Source of the DNA: MFD01213-c1 sp963704405
Lineage (GTDB): Bacteria > Planctomycetota > Phycisphaerae > Tepidisphaerales > Tepidisphaeraceae
Assembly: GCA_963704405.1 (NCBI GenBank)
Contig: OY969903.1
Coordinates: forward strand, 2,852,001 to 2,916,000
DNA: 64,000 nt
Direction: 5' to 3'
This document shows positions 27,647-38,528 of this stretch, piece by piece. Below the pieces are notes generated by a model. The model ran no database searches. It was not told where the DNA came from and saw only the letters and a list, made by a program, of their open reading frames with translations. The position numbers and the translations under genes are program-made. Position 1 is the first letter of the stretch. Every line of letters starts with the position of its first letter.

Positions 27647-28219
27647 GTGGAATGTGCTGTGGGTTCCTTCATTGTGACGTGCGCCGTGATTCTATTGCTG
27701 GGGTGTGGGTCTGCGCTGGCAGGGCCGACGACGGCTTCAACCCAGCCTTCGGGGATCACAATGATCTTCTGGGAAAAGCAGGAGTGGGACGGGAGCGGGG
27801 CGGCGCGGCGGCTGACTCTGTGGGCGGATGGGCGATCGGAAATTACGGTTAAGCAATTGGGTGCGCCGGGTAAGCCGCGACGCGGGTGGACGGTGGAACC
27901 GCAGGGGGAATGGAGCGTTTACACCAAGACGGACGCTCTGGCGCGCGATGACGCGCGGCGACGGTTTGAGGCGGCGGTGGCGGGGGGGATCGATCAGTTG
28001 AAGACGTTTCCGCCGGGCTATCTGGATGGCTCGGGCACGCTTGTGGGTGTGCAGAGGGGGCAGGATGTGAAGACGACGGTGATTCCATTATTTCTGCATG
28101 CAGAGCAGCCGGATAACCAAGGTTCGGAGAATCATCAGCGATTTCTGGTGATCGAAAAAATTCTGGGTGAGTTTGATATAGATGCAATAGAAACACCGGC
28201 CGCGAACGGCGGCAAGTAG
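27647..28219 (+). CDS. Putative lipoprotein of unknown function
   Basis: 190 residues from GTG 27647, a start without a clear ribosome binding site. The N-terminus FIVTCAVILLLGCGSALAG contains a lipobox LLGC, so Cys-anchored export is likely. The mature part begins with Thr/Ser/Pro-rich sequence, then a beta-rich domain (MIFWEKQEWDGSGAARRLTLWADGRSEITVK) with a repeated charged pattern. I do not recognise a family. It lies between the regulator and the LEPR mosaic gene on the same strand, 80 bp before the latter. Confidence 0.65.
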   Translation: MECAVGSFIVTCAVILLLGCGSALAGPTTASTQPSGITMIFWEKQEWDGSGAARRLTLWADGRSEITVKQLGAPGKPRRGWTVEPQGEWSVYTKTDALARDDARRRFEAAVAGGIDQLKTFPPGYLDGSGTLVGVQRGQDVKTTVIPLFLHAEQPDNQGSENHQRFLVIEKILGEFDIDAIETPAANGGK

Positions 28220-28298
28220 GCATTTCGCGTTTTCATTTCTGTGTCTTTTGAGGCACGTCAAGAAGCGACTGAGGCATTACCACGCAAAGGGCTGATCT

Positions 28299-31200
28299 AT
28301 GCGCAAGGCACATCTTACGCGGCACGGGCGAAGCACGAAGCGGAAGCAGCACGGGGAGATGTATTTCCGTGCGAAGTCGGCGACTGGACGGAAACGCAAG
28401 TTGACGGGCATGGAGCTGATTCAGGCGCTTGAGCCGCGGCTCATGATGGCTGTGCAGTTGTCGCCGTTCACGCAGTCGATTTCGCTGCAATCCGGGTCGG
28501 ATATGATTGCGACACCGGCTGCGACGGTTGCGCTCACGGTAAACGGCGTGGCTCAATGGACCGATACTGCGGGCGGCAAGCATGGGGTGCCGCTGGCGAC
28601 GGTGGAGATTCGGACGCTGGCCGATGCGCCCAATGCGGCTCCGAAGGCGACGCTGCAAACTGACGACAACGGCAACTTCAGCGGGCCGGTGTCGATTGAT
28701 CTGGGGGGCGGCAATGCGGCGGATGTGTACGCGCGCATTTATGCCCGAAACGCGGCGGCGGATGTGAAGCCGGACGCGGTGAACGCGAAGACCTATTTCA
28801 TGGATACGGATGCAGTGCATGTGACTAGCGCAGGAAGCATTACGTTTCCGACGAAAGTTGCGGCCAGCGACGGGACCAACGCGGAAAAAGCATATAGCAT
28901 CATGGCGGCGGAATTGCAGGCGGCCACCTATGCGGTTTATCTGGCGATTCCACTGGCGAAGATGCCGTCGCAACTGGATACGCGGTTTCCTTCGAACCAG
29001 GGCGCTGTGTCGTTTTTCAGCTCGTCGCCGTCACCGCAAATGTTTATCACGCCGCGCCGTGTGTTCGACTGGGATGTGATTGAGCATGAATACGGACATT
29101 ATGTTGCCGATGCCTACAGTTTTGCGGCGAGCCCGGGCGGGAGTCATTCATCAGGTGTGGCGAACCCAAAGCCGGGAGGGCAGGCGCTGGCCTGGAGCGA
29201 GGGATGGGCGAGCTATTTTTCGATCAGCGGACAGTTGCTGAAACCGGCGCCATACGCGGCGGGGGTGCCGAACGTCGGGGATACGAAATATAATCCGGCG
29301 GGTCCGCCGCCGCCCAATCCGTTTACGGATCTGGCAACAGCGGTGGGCGTGGGTGAACTGGATGAACGCTCGGTGGATTGTGCGCTGTATCACTTGGCAT
29401 TTGGGGACCAGGGAATCAAGATTGATGCGAAAACGATCTTCAATGTGGCTGAGCTGAATCACGTGAACAGCTTTGGTGAAGAATGGCTGAACATAGCGGC
29501 GAGCAGACCGGGCACGGACCGGGTGAAGATTGGGAAGGTGCTTGGCCTGGAGAAGATCGCACCGGTTGAGACGGGGCCGGCGGATTTCACGAAAGTCACT
29601 GCGACGAATATTCCCACATTCACGTGGGATAAAAATGGATCGAATGACTTTAAGATTCAGTTTTTCACCGCCGACATGACCAAGGTCGTGCATACGACGG
29701 CGGCGCTTGGCGACGTCGCCACGTTTACGCCTGATGCGGCGGAGTGGGCGAAGATATTTGATGGGCATACGGCGGTTAAATGGGTGGTTGAGGGAAGAGA
29801 TACAACCAATCCCGCCACGCCTGGGTCGGTTGCTGACAGCGTGTACACCGGGAATCTGGATCGATACTGGAGCGATGCGCGCACGCTGAACGGGCCGTCG
29901 ATTGCACTGGTGATCGACAATACGGGCAGCATGAGCAATGAGATCGACGCTGTTAAAGCGTCGCTCGACGCATTCATCACGAGCCTGCAGGCGAGTTTGT
30001 CGCCGGGTGAAGATGCGCCCACCGTGGAACTGGTGACGTTTGTGGACGGACCCACGTCGCAGATATCTTCGAATAATCTGGATGCGGTGAGGGCGGCGGT
30101 GGATGCGATGAGCGCGGATGGCGGCGGCGATATTCCGGAGCCCAGCGCGGTCAGCCTGCAATTTGCTTCAACCGATATCGGCCCCGGCGGCACGATTCTG
30201 CTGGTGACCGATGCGCCAAGCGATCCGGGCAGTGATTTGAGCGGCACAATCGCGGCGCTGCGCGCCAAAGGCGTGAACGTCAACGCCGACATTTCCGGTG
30301 ACGAGAGCGGCGGGGCGGAGGCGGCAGCCCTTTTCAGCGCGGTATCCAGTGCCAGCTTGTCCGCGACGTCGAGCATCAACCTGAGCCCCAGCGCATCTAC
30401 GGGAACATTGATCCCTGCCGACACAACCACGGCACCGCCGGACGACGATGGGGCGGAGCCGGCGCAGACTTCGTTCACCGATCCCGGCCAGACGCCGATT
30501 GACGATGTCGGGAATACTCCCGCGGCCGGGACGACACTGGTTGCCGATGGCTTCGCGTTTTCGGGTGTGGTGGGCAACAGCGTGCAAGATGCGAGCGGAA
30601 ATCCTGTCACCGATTCCGACGACTACTTCGCGCTGGGCCTTACGGCGGGCATCGCATATAACATTCCAGTTTATACCGACCCGGGCGGCTTTGTGGATGT
30701 TACGCTGTTTAATACCGACGGCACGACATCCATCCAGTCGACTTCAACGTCCACCGGTGATCTGGGCTTTGGCGCGGTGACGGTGCGTTATACGCCGACT
30801 GTTACGGGCACCTATTTCCTGGATATTTCCGGGGGATCATCCAACGCGTATACGGTTCGCGTATCGTCTAATCCGGTGGTTGGAGCGACTTCGTCGGTGA
30901 CGCTGTTTTCGACCGTGACGAATCAGACGGGCGGGGCGTTTTTCTATAAGCCGAATGTCGCGGGCTCGCCCAGCGCCGCGGATACAACCGATTATGAAGC
31001 GGGGATTCAGAACGTGATGGACAGCACGTTTGAACCGGTGGTGCTATCGGCGTCGCCGAATAATCTGCCCGCGGGCGTTACGATGAACGTCACGCTTACG
31101 GGGCGAAAGACCAACTGGCTGCAGAATTTTTCAACGGTGTCGTTTGCCGGCGGGGGCATTACGGTTAATGGGGTGACGGTCACATCCCCGACGTCGCTGA

Positions 31201-33403
31201 ATGTTTCGGTCACAATTGGCGCCGGGGCGGCCACCGCGTTTTCAAATGTCACGGTGAAGACGATTCTTGGAAGCAAGACGGAATCAGCGACGGGCGTCAA
31301 CGTCGCGCAGACGACGCCGGCCATAACTTCGGCGACGTTGCTGCAGGTGCAACCATCCGGCCTGGCGCGCGGCGGGACGGCGACTCTTATCGTTCATGGT
31401 GTTCTGACGTCATGGGACAGCACATCCACTGTTTCGTTTGGACCGGGAATCACAGTAACGTCGGCCCATGTTGATTCGGCCACGCAGATCACCGCGCAGG
31501 TTCAGGTAGATCCGGCGGCGGCGATCGGGTTCCGTGTTGCCACCGTCACCACAGGCAGCAATCCGGATACGCAGGACATGGCGCTGCAGGTGTTTGCTGA
31601 TGCACTGGCGAGCGTCCCGGCGGTGACCAGCTTGTCGGTCAGCGGGGCGTTTGACACGCAACATGCGGATGTTGCGGTTACGGGCAGCAACACGCATTTT
31701 GCCGCGGGCAGCACGACGGCGACCTTTGGCGCGGGCGTGAATGTCACAAGCGTCGATGTCATCGATGCGACTCATGCTGTGGTTCACCTGGACGTGGCGG
31801 CGGACGCGACAGCGGGATTCAGAGATGTGACGTTATCCACAGGCACGGAAACGGCGGCGCTGCTGAATGGATTCTTCGTGCAGCCGACAGTGCCGCTAAC
31901 GCTGGGCGCACCCGCGGGTCCGGTAGATGCGCCGCTTCCGTTCGTCACGGGCTTTGCCGCGTTTACAGTGACGATCCCGACGGCACAGGCCGCGGCGATT
32001 ACGGTGGACTTTGCAACATCGGATGGCACTGCCGTTGCCGGCGTTGATTACACCGCCTCGACCGGCACGCTGACGATTCCGGCGGGTACGACCAGCGGCG
32101 TGATTGAAGTGCCGCTCCTGGCACAGTCCGCGACACAGGCCGCCAAGACCTTCACATTGACCCTGAGCAACCCGAGCGCAGGCGGAGTGATCAGCAACAG
32201 CAGCGCAACGGGCACAATCGCCGCCCGAACTGTAGTGGCGACGCCGTTTGTCAAACATCAACTGAAATACACCGACAGCCTCGGGCTGATCGTGCGGCTG
32301 GTGCAAGGCGGGGCCGGAACGGCGACAGCCTATTTCGTGGACGGCAGCGCGGACCCTGCGGATATTGCCATCGATGGCAGCACGGCGGGGACGTCATTGA
32401 GCATCATCGCCGCCGTAAAATCACCGGCGCCGATTGGTGGAATTGGTGTAAATGGTCCGCTGGGAACGCTGTCGGCGGCCAATACGGTCCTGAATGGTGA
32501 CATCGTTATCGGTGGCAACGCGCGCAGTCTGCTGCTGGGGAGCAACGGAATTGCCGGCGATTCGATCGTCATTTCCGGCGGCGGGCCGGCGGCAACGCAT
32601 ATGGCACTGAAGACTGCCGATGGGTTGTCGGTGACCACATCGGAACCGCTGGGAGCTGTAACCGCCACGAGCTGGGCAGCGGGCACAATTACCGCGCCGA
32701 GCCTTGGTTCACTGACGGTTGGCGCGCTGGGCGCAACGCTCAATATCGCAGGATTGGTCAAGACGGTTCATACGACCGGCGCGATTTCGGGTGGAACATG
32801 GAACCTCGGCGGGCTGACAAGCCTGACGGCGGCGGGCGGCACCGCAGCGGCGTGGACCGCGAACGTGACGGGAAATGTCGGCACGATTGTCGCCAGGATG
32901 TTTGATGGCGCGCTGACTTCGGGCGCGTTGGTGAAAGCGATCAAGGTGGTCGGGGAGATGTCTGCCGCCGTGACGGCGCAGTCGTTCGGCAGCATCACTG
33001 TTGGCGGCGCGGTTTCCGGGCGCATATTATCGCCGCGCAGAAAATTGGAGCGGTGAGCGTGAATTCAATCAGCAATTCGCTAGTCTTTGCCGGCGTGGCC
33101 GGCGGAGTGGTCACGCTGCCTGCATCGGCGGCCCAGCTTGTGGATGCGACATCGAGCATTTTATCGTTCAACACGCGTACGCCGGCCGGTTTCAGCAATA
33201 CATTTATCAGTGCCGCCACGATCAAGACGGCGGCGATTCGCGGGGCGGCAGCGGTGAGTGCAGGCGGTATCGCGGCGGTTCACTTCGGTTCGTTGACGTT
33301 TACGCAGCCGCATCATAAGGCGGTTCACTTCAGCACGAAGAAGGCAGGGGCCATAGTGCCGGTGCTGGCAGATACAGACTTTGTCATCAGCGTGCTGAGT
33401 TAA
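28299..33403 (+). CDS. Mosaic LEPR surface protein: zincin-like, vWA, PPC, TIG-like and Calx-beta domains (frameshift near 33020)
   Basis: The N-terminus is basic and then MELIQALEPRLMMAVQLS, the LEPR motif. Residue ~262 is in VIEHEYGHYVAD (HExxH), with a later Glu in AWSEGWASY (~300), as in zinc metallopeptidases. A vWA domain starts at ~536 (ALVIDNTGSMSNEID, then LLVTDAPSD). A PPC domain covers ~745-860, TIG/IPT-like modules ~905-1200 and Calx-beta ~1208-1308 (DFATSDGTAVAGVDYTASTG). The C-terminal ~390 residues are Gly-rich beta repeats. At ~33010-33030 the frame breaks; SGR is followed out of phase by IIAAQKIGAVSVNSISNS, which fits one missing base, and the protein then ends at 33403. Bridged length is ~1701. 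Probably an exported adhesin or protease. Confidence 0.88.
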
Positions 33404-35076
33404 CACCCCGCGGCGAAAGCCAGGCGGGTGTGGATCGCAGATGACCGATGATCAGTTCCGCGCTGAAGCGCGCCTTTAACTTTGATGAGCGCTCCGTCGA
33501 CATGTGCGGCAACAGAAAGAACGAAAGAGACCATAACGCGATCTGCGCCTGAAGCGCACAAGCGATGATGGGCTCTGATTCACCTTGCGTCAGGTGACGC
33601 CAGCTTCGGCCATCGTTTTCGATCAAGGCCATTGCAGACTTGGGGCCCCAGGTGCCGGGGGCGTAGGGTTCGGGGAGAGATTTGGATTGGGCCCAAGTCT
33701 GCTCGATTGGATCGATAACGGCCCACGCGGCTTCGGCTTCGTCGCCGCGGATGAAGAGGGTTTGGTCGCCGACCGTCGCGTCGAAAATCAGGCGTTCGTA
33801 TGCTTCGGGGGGTTCGACGTTGAACGTGGTTTTGTAGAACATATCCATAGCAACCGGCTTGATGTTCATCACACCGCCGGGGACTTTGCCATTCAGCCGC
33901 CAACTTATTCCTTCCTCCGGCTGGATGCGGATCACCAGGTCATTTGGATAGACGGGCGTCGCGCACTGCTTTTGGAATAATGTCAGCGGCGGCGATCGGA
34001 ACTGCACTGTCACTTCACTGACTTTTTCCGGCAGGAATTTGCCGGTCCGGAGATAGAACGGCGTTCCGCTCCAGCGCCAATTGTCGATGAACAGCTTGAG
34101 CGCGACGAAGGTTTCGGTTGGGGAATCAGAAGGAACGTCCTTTTCGTTGCGATAACCGGGTGTTTTTTCGCCGTTGGCTTCACCGGGGCCGTATTGGCCG
34201 CGGACGACGTAGGCGTTCATGCGCTGGGTGTCTATGGGGCGAATGCTCTTGTACACTTTCACCTTTTCATCGCGGATGCTGACGGCGTCCAAAGCGGCGG
34301 GGGGTTCCATGCCGACGAGGGCCATGAGCTGGAAGAGGTGGTTCTGCACCATGTCGCGCATCGCGCCGCTCTTGTCGTAGTATCCGCCGCGGGTTCCGAC
34401 GCCGAGGGTTTCGCTGACGGTAATCTGCACGTGATCGATGTATTTGTAGTTCCAGATGGGCTCAAAGACGGAGTTGGCGAAGCGCATCACCATGAGGTTT
34501 TGGACCGTCTCTTTGCCGAGGTAGTGATCGATTCGGAACACCTGCTCTTCGGGGAAGTTTTTGTGGAGCAGATCGTTGAGGCTGCGGGCTGAAGCGAGGT
34601 CTCGGCCAAACGGTTTTTCGATAATGATGCGTTGCCAACCGCCAGATGGATTGGCCTGCTGGCGTTGGCCGAGGCAGGAGATGATCGGCTCAAACGCCTG
34701 TGGCGGAGTGGAGATATAAAACAGGCGGTTGGGGGCGGTGCCGAATTGCTTGTCGAGCTGGGTCATGCGCTGCGGCGCAAGCGGCGTGACCTTCTTCGGA
34801 ACCGTAGTCGGAGGCGGTGTAGAAGAATCGCGATTCGAGGTTTTTCCAGACTGCCTCATCGATCGGCTTGGTCCGGGCGTACTTGGTAACGGCTTCGCGC
34901 GCTTCAGCGCGGAACTGATCATCGGTCATCTGCGATCTGGAAAAACCGATTACATAGGTTTTTTCATCGAGAAGCTTCTGGCGGGACAGCTCGTACAGGG
35001 CGGGGATGAGTTTCCGCTTAGCGAGGTCGCCGCTGGCGCCGAAGATCACGATTGCACATGAAGGGGCTGAAGCCAT
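33387..35076 (-). CDS. zwf: Glucose-6-phosphate dehydrogenase (frameshift near 34785)
   Basis: ATG 35076 after AGGAG starts MASAPSCAIVIFGASGDLAKRKL, the NADP-binding loop. The frame breaks after GSEEGHA; one extra base removed joins it to LAPQRMTQLDKQFGT and the rest of the enzyme. The active-site motif RIDHYLGKE lies in the middle, with KPFGRDLASA before it, and the usual C-terminus YAPGTWGPKSA is present. It oxidises glucose-6-phosphate to 6-phosphogluconolactone at the head of the pentose phosphate pathway. The frame then runs on for ~65 residues beyond the usual end and overlaps the 3' end of the LEPR gene by 17 bp. That tail is unusual (bridged length ~562). Confidence 0.93.
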
Positions 35077-35372
35077 GATGAAATTCTCCTGTCGGTTCGA
35101 CTGACAGAGAGATACGGGCGGGTGGTATTAAATGCAAACGTGGTTTCATGCCTGCGGCACTCTGCGCTCCTATCTTTGCATCAAAGTCGCCTTGACTATA
35201 TGGGAAAAGTATATGGTGTTGGGACCCCCCTACCATAACGTCCGATAATCAGTGTTATGTTAAGCTCATGCAACTAACGCCGGAAGGGGGGTAAAACTGA
35301 TCAAAATGCTTATATTCCGGCCTTATTCGCATCATTTTCTCCTGGCTCTGGACGTGACGCATAACGCTGCGA
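35077..35372. other. Intergenic region upstream of zwf
   Basis: No gene is seen. The stretch holds CATAAC...GTTATG (35235-35260) and a pair of C6/G6 runs (GGACCCCCCT and GGGGGGTAAAA at ~35223 and ~35287) that can pair. The CATAAC motif is not followed by an attC-like arm, so I do not call it an attC. Confidence 0.3.
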
Positions 35373-36614
35373 TTAAGGACTGATCAAGCTTACAACCGCC
35401 ATTGGTCCTCCGAAGCCTGACGCACAAACAAGACTGCGATGGACAGGCCGATCAATCACATCGCTGCTCAGCCGCAGCCGTGTCGTCGGCAGTGGCAATG
35501 CCGTATTGATGTTTCCTGGAACCTTGCCGTTGCCGTGTGCCAGGCAGTTCAACACAACGGAGATCAATCCGGCGGCTCCTAGGCTATGGCCAAGCGCGCC
35601 CTTGTGCGAATAGATGACGGGAGCGGCTGAAGCATATTCCATCGCCGCATCAATAGCACTTAACTCAATTGGGTCATTGATGAGTGTTCCCGTCCCATGG
35701 GCATGGATCAGATCAACCTCGCGGCCGGCCAATACGCGCCTCAGGAGTCCCCGAAACACAGACCCATCCGGATTAGCCGCCGTAAGATGAACGGCATCGC
35801 CAGCCATCCCATACCGCTCCACGGCAACAATCGGTTGAACTGCCGGCGACATCTCCGGATCAAATGCCTCCAGGCAAACAGCAGCCGCGGCTTCGCTCAT
35901 CAAAAAGCCCTGGCGATTTGAATCAAAGGGACGGCAGGGCGTTCCCTCCGGGGGCAGAACTCCAAGCCGCCGAAAACTTCCCAGAAACAGCGGATGCACC
36001 GAAGCTTCGCAGGCGACAATGAGCACTCGCCGAGCCTCCCCCGCCCGAATCATCATTGCCCCCCGGATCAGCGCATGCAGCCCGCTCGCGCAAGCTGCCG
36101 AAAGCGTCAATCGAGCGGAGGTCGTCAATCCGGTTGCATCGGCAACGGCCCTTGCGATGTTAGCCAGCCCAAACTCGCAACGATTGTTCTGGACGGAGAA
36201 CCGGTCGCCGCAAGGCGAACCAGCACGGTCGCCGGAGGGTGATGGCCGCTGGTAATCTGCGGACAATAAGGGTTTATCGGACGTTAAAGGCGGGGGGGTC
36301 GTAATCCACGATTCGATTGCCCCTTTGCTCGTACCAACGACGATCGCGGTTTCATTAGCAGGCACTAACCGATCGCCCCAGCCTGCATGTGCAATCGCCT
36401 CGCTCGCCGCCGTAACTGCAAGAGCCGCCACCCGCGGCTGATTCACCATCGATGCAACTTCAACCCGAGCGTGTGACGTGATGCTCCGCCCCGCCAGCAC
36501 CGACCGCCAGGTATCTCCAACTGTGTGGCCCAGCGGCGTAATCAGTCCATAACCCGTAATAATCGGAACAACATTCACTGAACAAATCTTAGCGGCAACA
36601 CCACGCCCTTTCAT
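35373..36614 (-). CDS. Beta-ketoacyl-acyl carrier protein synthase
   Basis: A KAS II-like condensing enzyme, ~413 residues from ATG 36614; TTG 36698 and GTG 36578 are alternatives and none has a strong ribosome binding site. The N-terminus PIITGYGLITPLGHTV, the nucleophile Cys in SAACASG (~C175), the first His in HAHGTGT, the Lys in YSHKGALGHS with the second His, and the final FGG are all present. The usual segment before SAACASG contains an unusual insert (SPSGDRAGSPCGDR) built from a repetitive DNA segment at ~36190-36245. It follows bioB within 90 bp, which hints at pimeloyl chain building for biotin, but fatty acid or specialised lipid synthesis is equally possible. Confidence 0.85.
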   Translation of the reverse strand: MKGRGVAAKICSVNVVPIITGYGLITPLGHTVGDTWRSVLAGRSITSHARVEVASMVNQPRVAALAVTAASEAIAHAGWGDRLVPANETAIVVGTSKGAIESWITTPPPLTSDKPLLSADYQRPSPSGDRAGSPCGDRFSVQNNRCEFGLANIARAVADATGLTTSARLTLSAACASGLHALIRGAMMIRAGEARRVLIVACEASVHPLFLGSFRRLGVLPPEGTPCRPFDSNRQGFLMSEAAAAVCLEAFDPEMSPAVQPIVAVERYGMAGDAVHLTAANPDGSVFRGLLRRVLAGREVDLIHAHGTGTLINDPIELSAIDAAMEYASAAPVIYSHKGALGHSLGAAGLISVVLNCLAHGNGKVPGNINTALPLPTTRLRLSSDVIDRPVHRSLVCASGFGGPMAVVSLISP

Positions 36615-36700
36615 CAAACCTGTTAGAACGAAAGAAAACGTTGCCTTCGCAATATCTAATGCAACAATGAGCCCTTTTACCCCCCTGCTGGCATCCAATA

Positions 36701-37738
36701 TTAAACCCCGGCGGCCAAACCCTCTGTTGCATCGATATTTTCCGCCGCACCCTCCCGATCCTTAAACGGCGGCCGCATCGTCATCCCCAGTGTATTCAAC
36801 AGCGCCTTATCCTCATCATAAGCCGGCGAAGGGACGGCCTTGGTCAGCATCACTTTTGTTTCACTGGAGAAGAATGAATTTGCCCCGGCCATAAAGCAGA
36901 GGGCCTGCTCGCTCGCCGAGAGTTTTGACCGCCCCGCCGACAGTCGAACGGTTGCCGCCGGCATCAGAATGCGTGCGACGGCAATCATTTTCAGCGTCTC
37001 CCAGAATGGCACATCCGGCGTCTCCGCCAGCGGTGTGCCGGCGACCTTGGAAAGGATATTGACCGGCACGGATTCCGGGTGCGGCGACATCGTCGCCAGC
37101 GTGTGCAGCATCGACAAGCGATCATCCACCGTTTCGCCCAGCCCCATGATCCCGCCGCTGCAGACGGTGACATTGGTTTTGCGCACATTTTCGATCGTCT
37201 TCAGCCGGTCATCAAATGTGCGCGTGGTGATGATTGTCTCGTAATACTCGCGGCTGGTATCCAGATTATGGTTGTATGCATACAGTCCCGCCGCTTCGAG
37301 GCGCTTTGCCTGGTCTTCGGTCAACATGCCGAGCGTGCAGCAGACTTCGACGCCAAGGTTATTCACACCTTTGACCATATCCAGTACGCGATCGAATTGT
37401 TTGTTGTCGCGAACTTCCCGCCACGCCGCGCCCATGCAGACGCGGGTCACGCCTGCTTCCTTGGCGCGCTGGGCGATCGCGAGCACTTCGTTTTGATCCA
37501 TCAGCGGTGATGCGTCAATCTCGGTTTCATAACGGGAGGATTGGGAGCAGTATTTGCAGTCTTCCGGGCAGCCGCCGGTCTTGATTGAAATGAGTTTGCA
37601 AACCTGGATTTCCCCCGCTTCATGAAACTGCCGATGGATTGTCGTGGCCTGATATACCAGATCCATCACCGGCAACTGGTAAAGGTCGCGGATTTCATCA
37701 AGTTGCCAATCGTTACGAACAGGCGAATGCAGAGACAT
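36701..37738 (-). CDS. bioB: Biotin synthase
   Basis: 345 residues, the usual length. The radical SAM cluster is C57-x3-C61-x2-C64 in GGCPEDCKYCSQS. The family sequences IKTGGCPEDCKYC, MGAAWREVRD, YNHNLDTSREYYETI, CSGGIMGLGE and SFFSSETKVMLT are all present and carry the ligands of the second cluster. It inserts sulfur into dethiobiotin in the last step of biotin synthesis in the cytoplasm. GGAG lies 10 bases before ATG 37738. bioA, bioD and bioF are not in the window. A ketosynthase gene follows directly. Confidence 0.97.
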   Translation of the reverse strand: MSLHSPVRNDWQLDEIRDLYQLPVMDLVYQATTIHRQFHEAGEIQVCKLISIKTGGCPEDCKYCSQSSRYETEIDASPLMDQNEVLAIAQRAKEAGVTRVCMGAAWREVRDNKQFDRVLDMVKGVNNLGVEVCCTLGMLTEDQAKRLEAAGLYAYNHNLDTSREYYETIITTRTFDDRLKTIENVRKTNVTVCSGGIMGLGETVDDRLSMLHTLATMSPHPESVPVNILSKVAGTPLAETPDVPFWETLKMIAVARILMPAATVRLSAGRSKLSASEQALCFMAGANSFFSSETKVMLTKAVPSPAYDEDKALLNTLGMTMRPPFKDREGAAENIDATEGLAAGV

Positions 37739-37819
37739 CGCGGGAAAACTCCAGAGCGCATTGAACGCGCTATTGAGACAAAGATCGTCCGTCTGAGGGC
37801 TTCTATTCTAAAGCCAAGC

Positions 37820-38098
37820 TTACTGCCCGCTGCCAAACGCGGCGTTGAGATCGCCCACAAATCGCGGCGCCAGAGCCCGCCGCGCGGGATCGTAGGAGAA
37901 GACGGCCACGCGTCCCGAACGATTGTCCAGGACATACAGCGTATCCCCACCGCCCTGCGTACGGGCGGTCACCAGCCCGAAATCGCGATCCTTGATCGTC
38001 AACAGCGCCTGAGCGGACTGGGGCGTGAAATAAATAACCAGCATCAAAACCACTGCCGACAGCGAAAGCATTCCGATCGTGAAAGATTTCTTATTCAT
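37820..38098 (-). CDS. Small membrane-anchored protein, paralog of the next upstream gene
   Basis: 92 residues from ATG 38098 (the longer frame from 38140 has no site). It has an N-terminal membrane anchor (SFTIGMLSLSAVVLMLVIYF) and an exported part with TLYVLDNRSGRVAVFSYDPARRAL. The same pattern (VYILDQTSHQLSAMSYDDAMRRL) occurs in the neighbouring gene, so the pair arose by duplication. The repeat resembles one blade of a beta-propeller. Function unknown. It lies in a run of seven minus-strand genes ending with bioB and the ketosynthase. Confidence 0.75.
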   Translation of the reverse strand: MNKKSFTIGMLSLSAVVLMLVIYFTPQSAQALLTIKDRDFGLVTARTQGGGDTLYVLDNRSGRVAVFSYDPARRALAPRFVGDLNAAFGSGQ

Positions 38099-38156
38099 CA
38101 GCTCTGCTCCAAATCGTTTTAGATTCGCAATCACCAACACCAGCAGCGCGATTCGC

Positions 38157-38468
38157 TTACCGCGGCGGACGCCGATTTGAATTCGGCGGATTCAATTCAC
38201 TGAACACACGATCCAGATTCAGAGGCGGCATCGTATCCAGCCGGCGCATCGCATCATCATATGACATCGCACTGAGCTGATGCGAAGTCTGATCGAGGAT
38301 GTAAACCACCGCGTTATTTCCCCCCAGCACTTCGCCGGGAATCATCAGGTAATCACCCGGCCGCCCCATCTGCGCGACGGCGGTGTTTTCACCTGTGAAT
38401 CGCATCACCAGCACAATGAGCAGCAGCCCATTCAAGGCGGCCAGCGCCCAGACAGCGGTCGATTTCAT
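38157..38468 (-). CDS. Small membrane-anchored protein (tandem paralog)
   Basis: 103 residues from ATG 38468, with AAGGAG upstream. One N-terminal membrane helix (AVWALAALNGLLLIVLVM) is followed by GDYLMIPGEVLGGNNAVVYILDQTSHQLSAMSYD and a polar, Pro/Asn/Arg-rich end. It shares its 'Y-x-L-D-x-x-S/T' core with the downstream gene. The family appears restricted to planctomycetes as far as I recall, with no known role. The exported domain is too small for a full propeller and may work as an oligomer. Confidence 0.75.
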   Translation of the reverse strand: MKSTAVWALAALNGLLLIVLVMRFTGENTAVAQMGRPGDYLMIPGEVLGGNNAVVYILDQTSHQLSAMSYDDAMRRLDTMPPLNLDRVFSELNPPNSNRRPPR

Positions 38469-38528
38469 CACGATCTCCTTTACGGGTGTGAAGGTCTGAA
38501 CAAATCCCGGAACGTTCGTTATTCAACG

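Noticed and set aside
35235..35260. CATAAC...GTTATG as another attC site
   Set aside because: The inner arms seen in the cassette cluster are missing and it is not at a cassette-like gene border.
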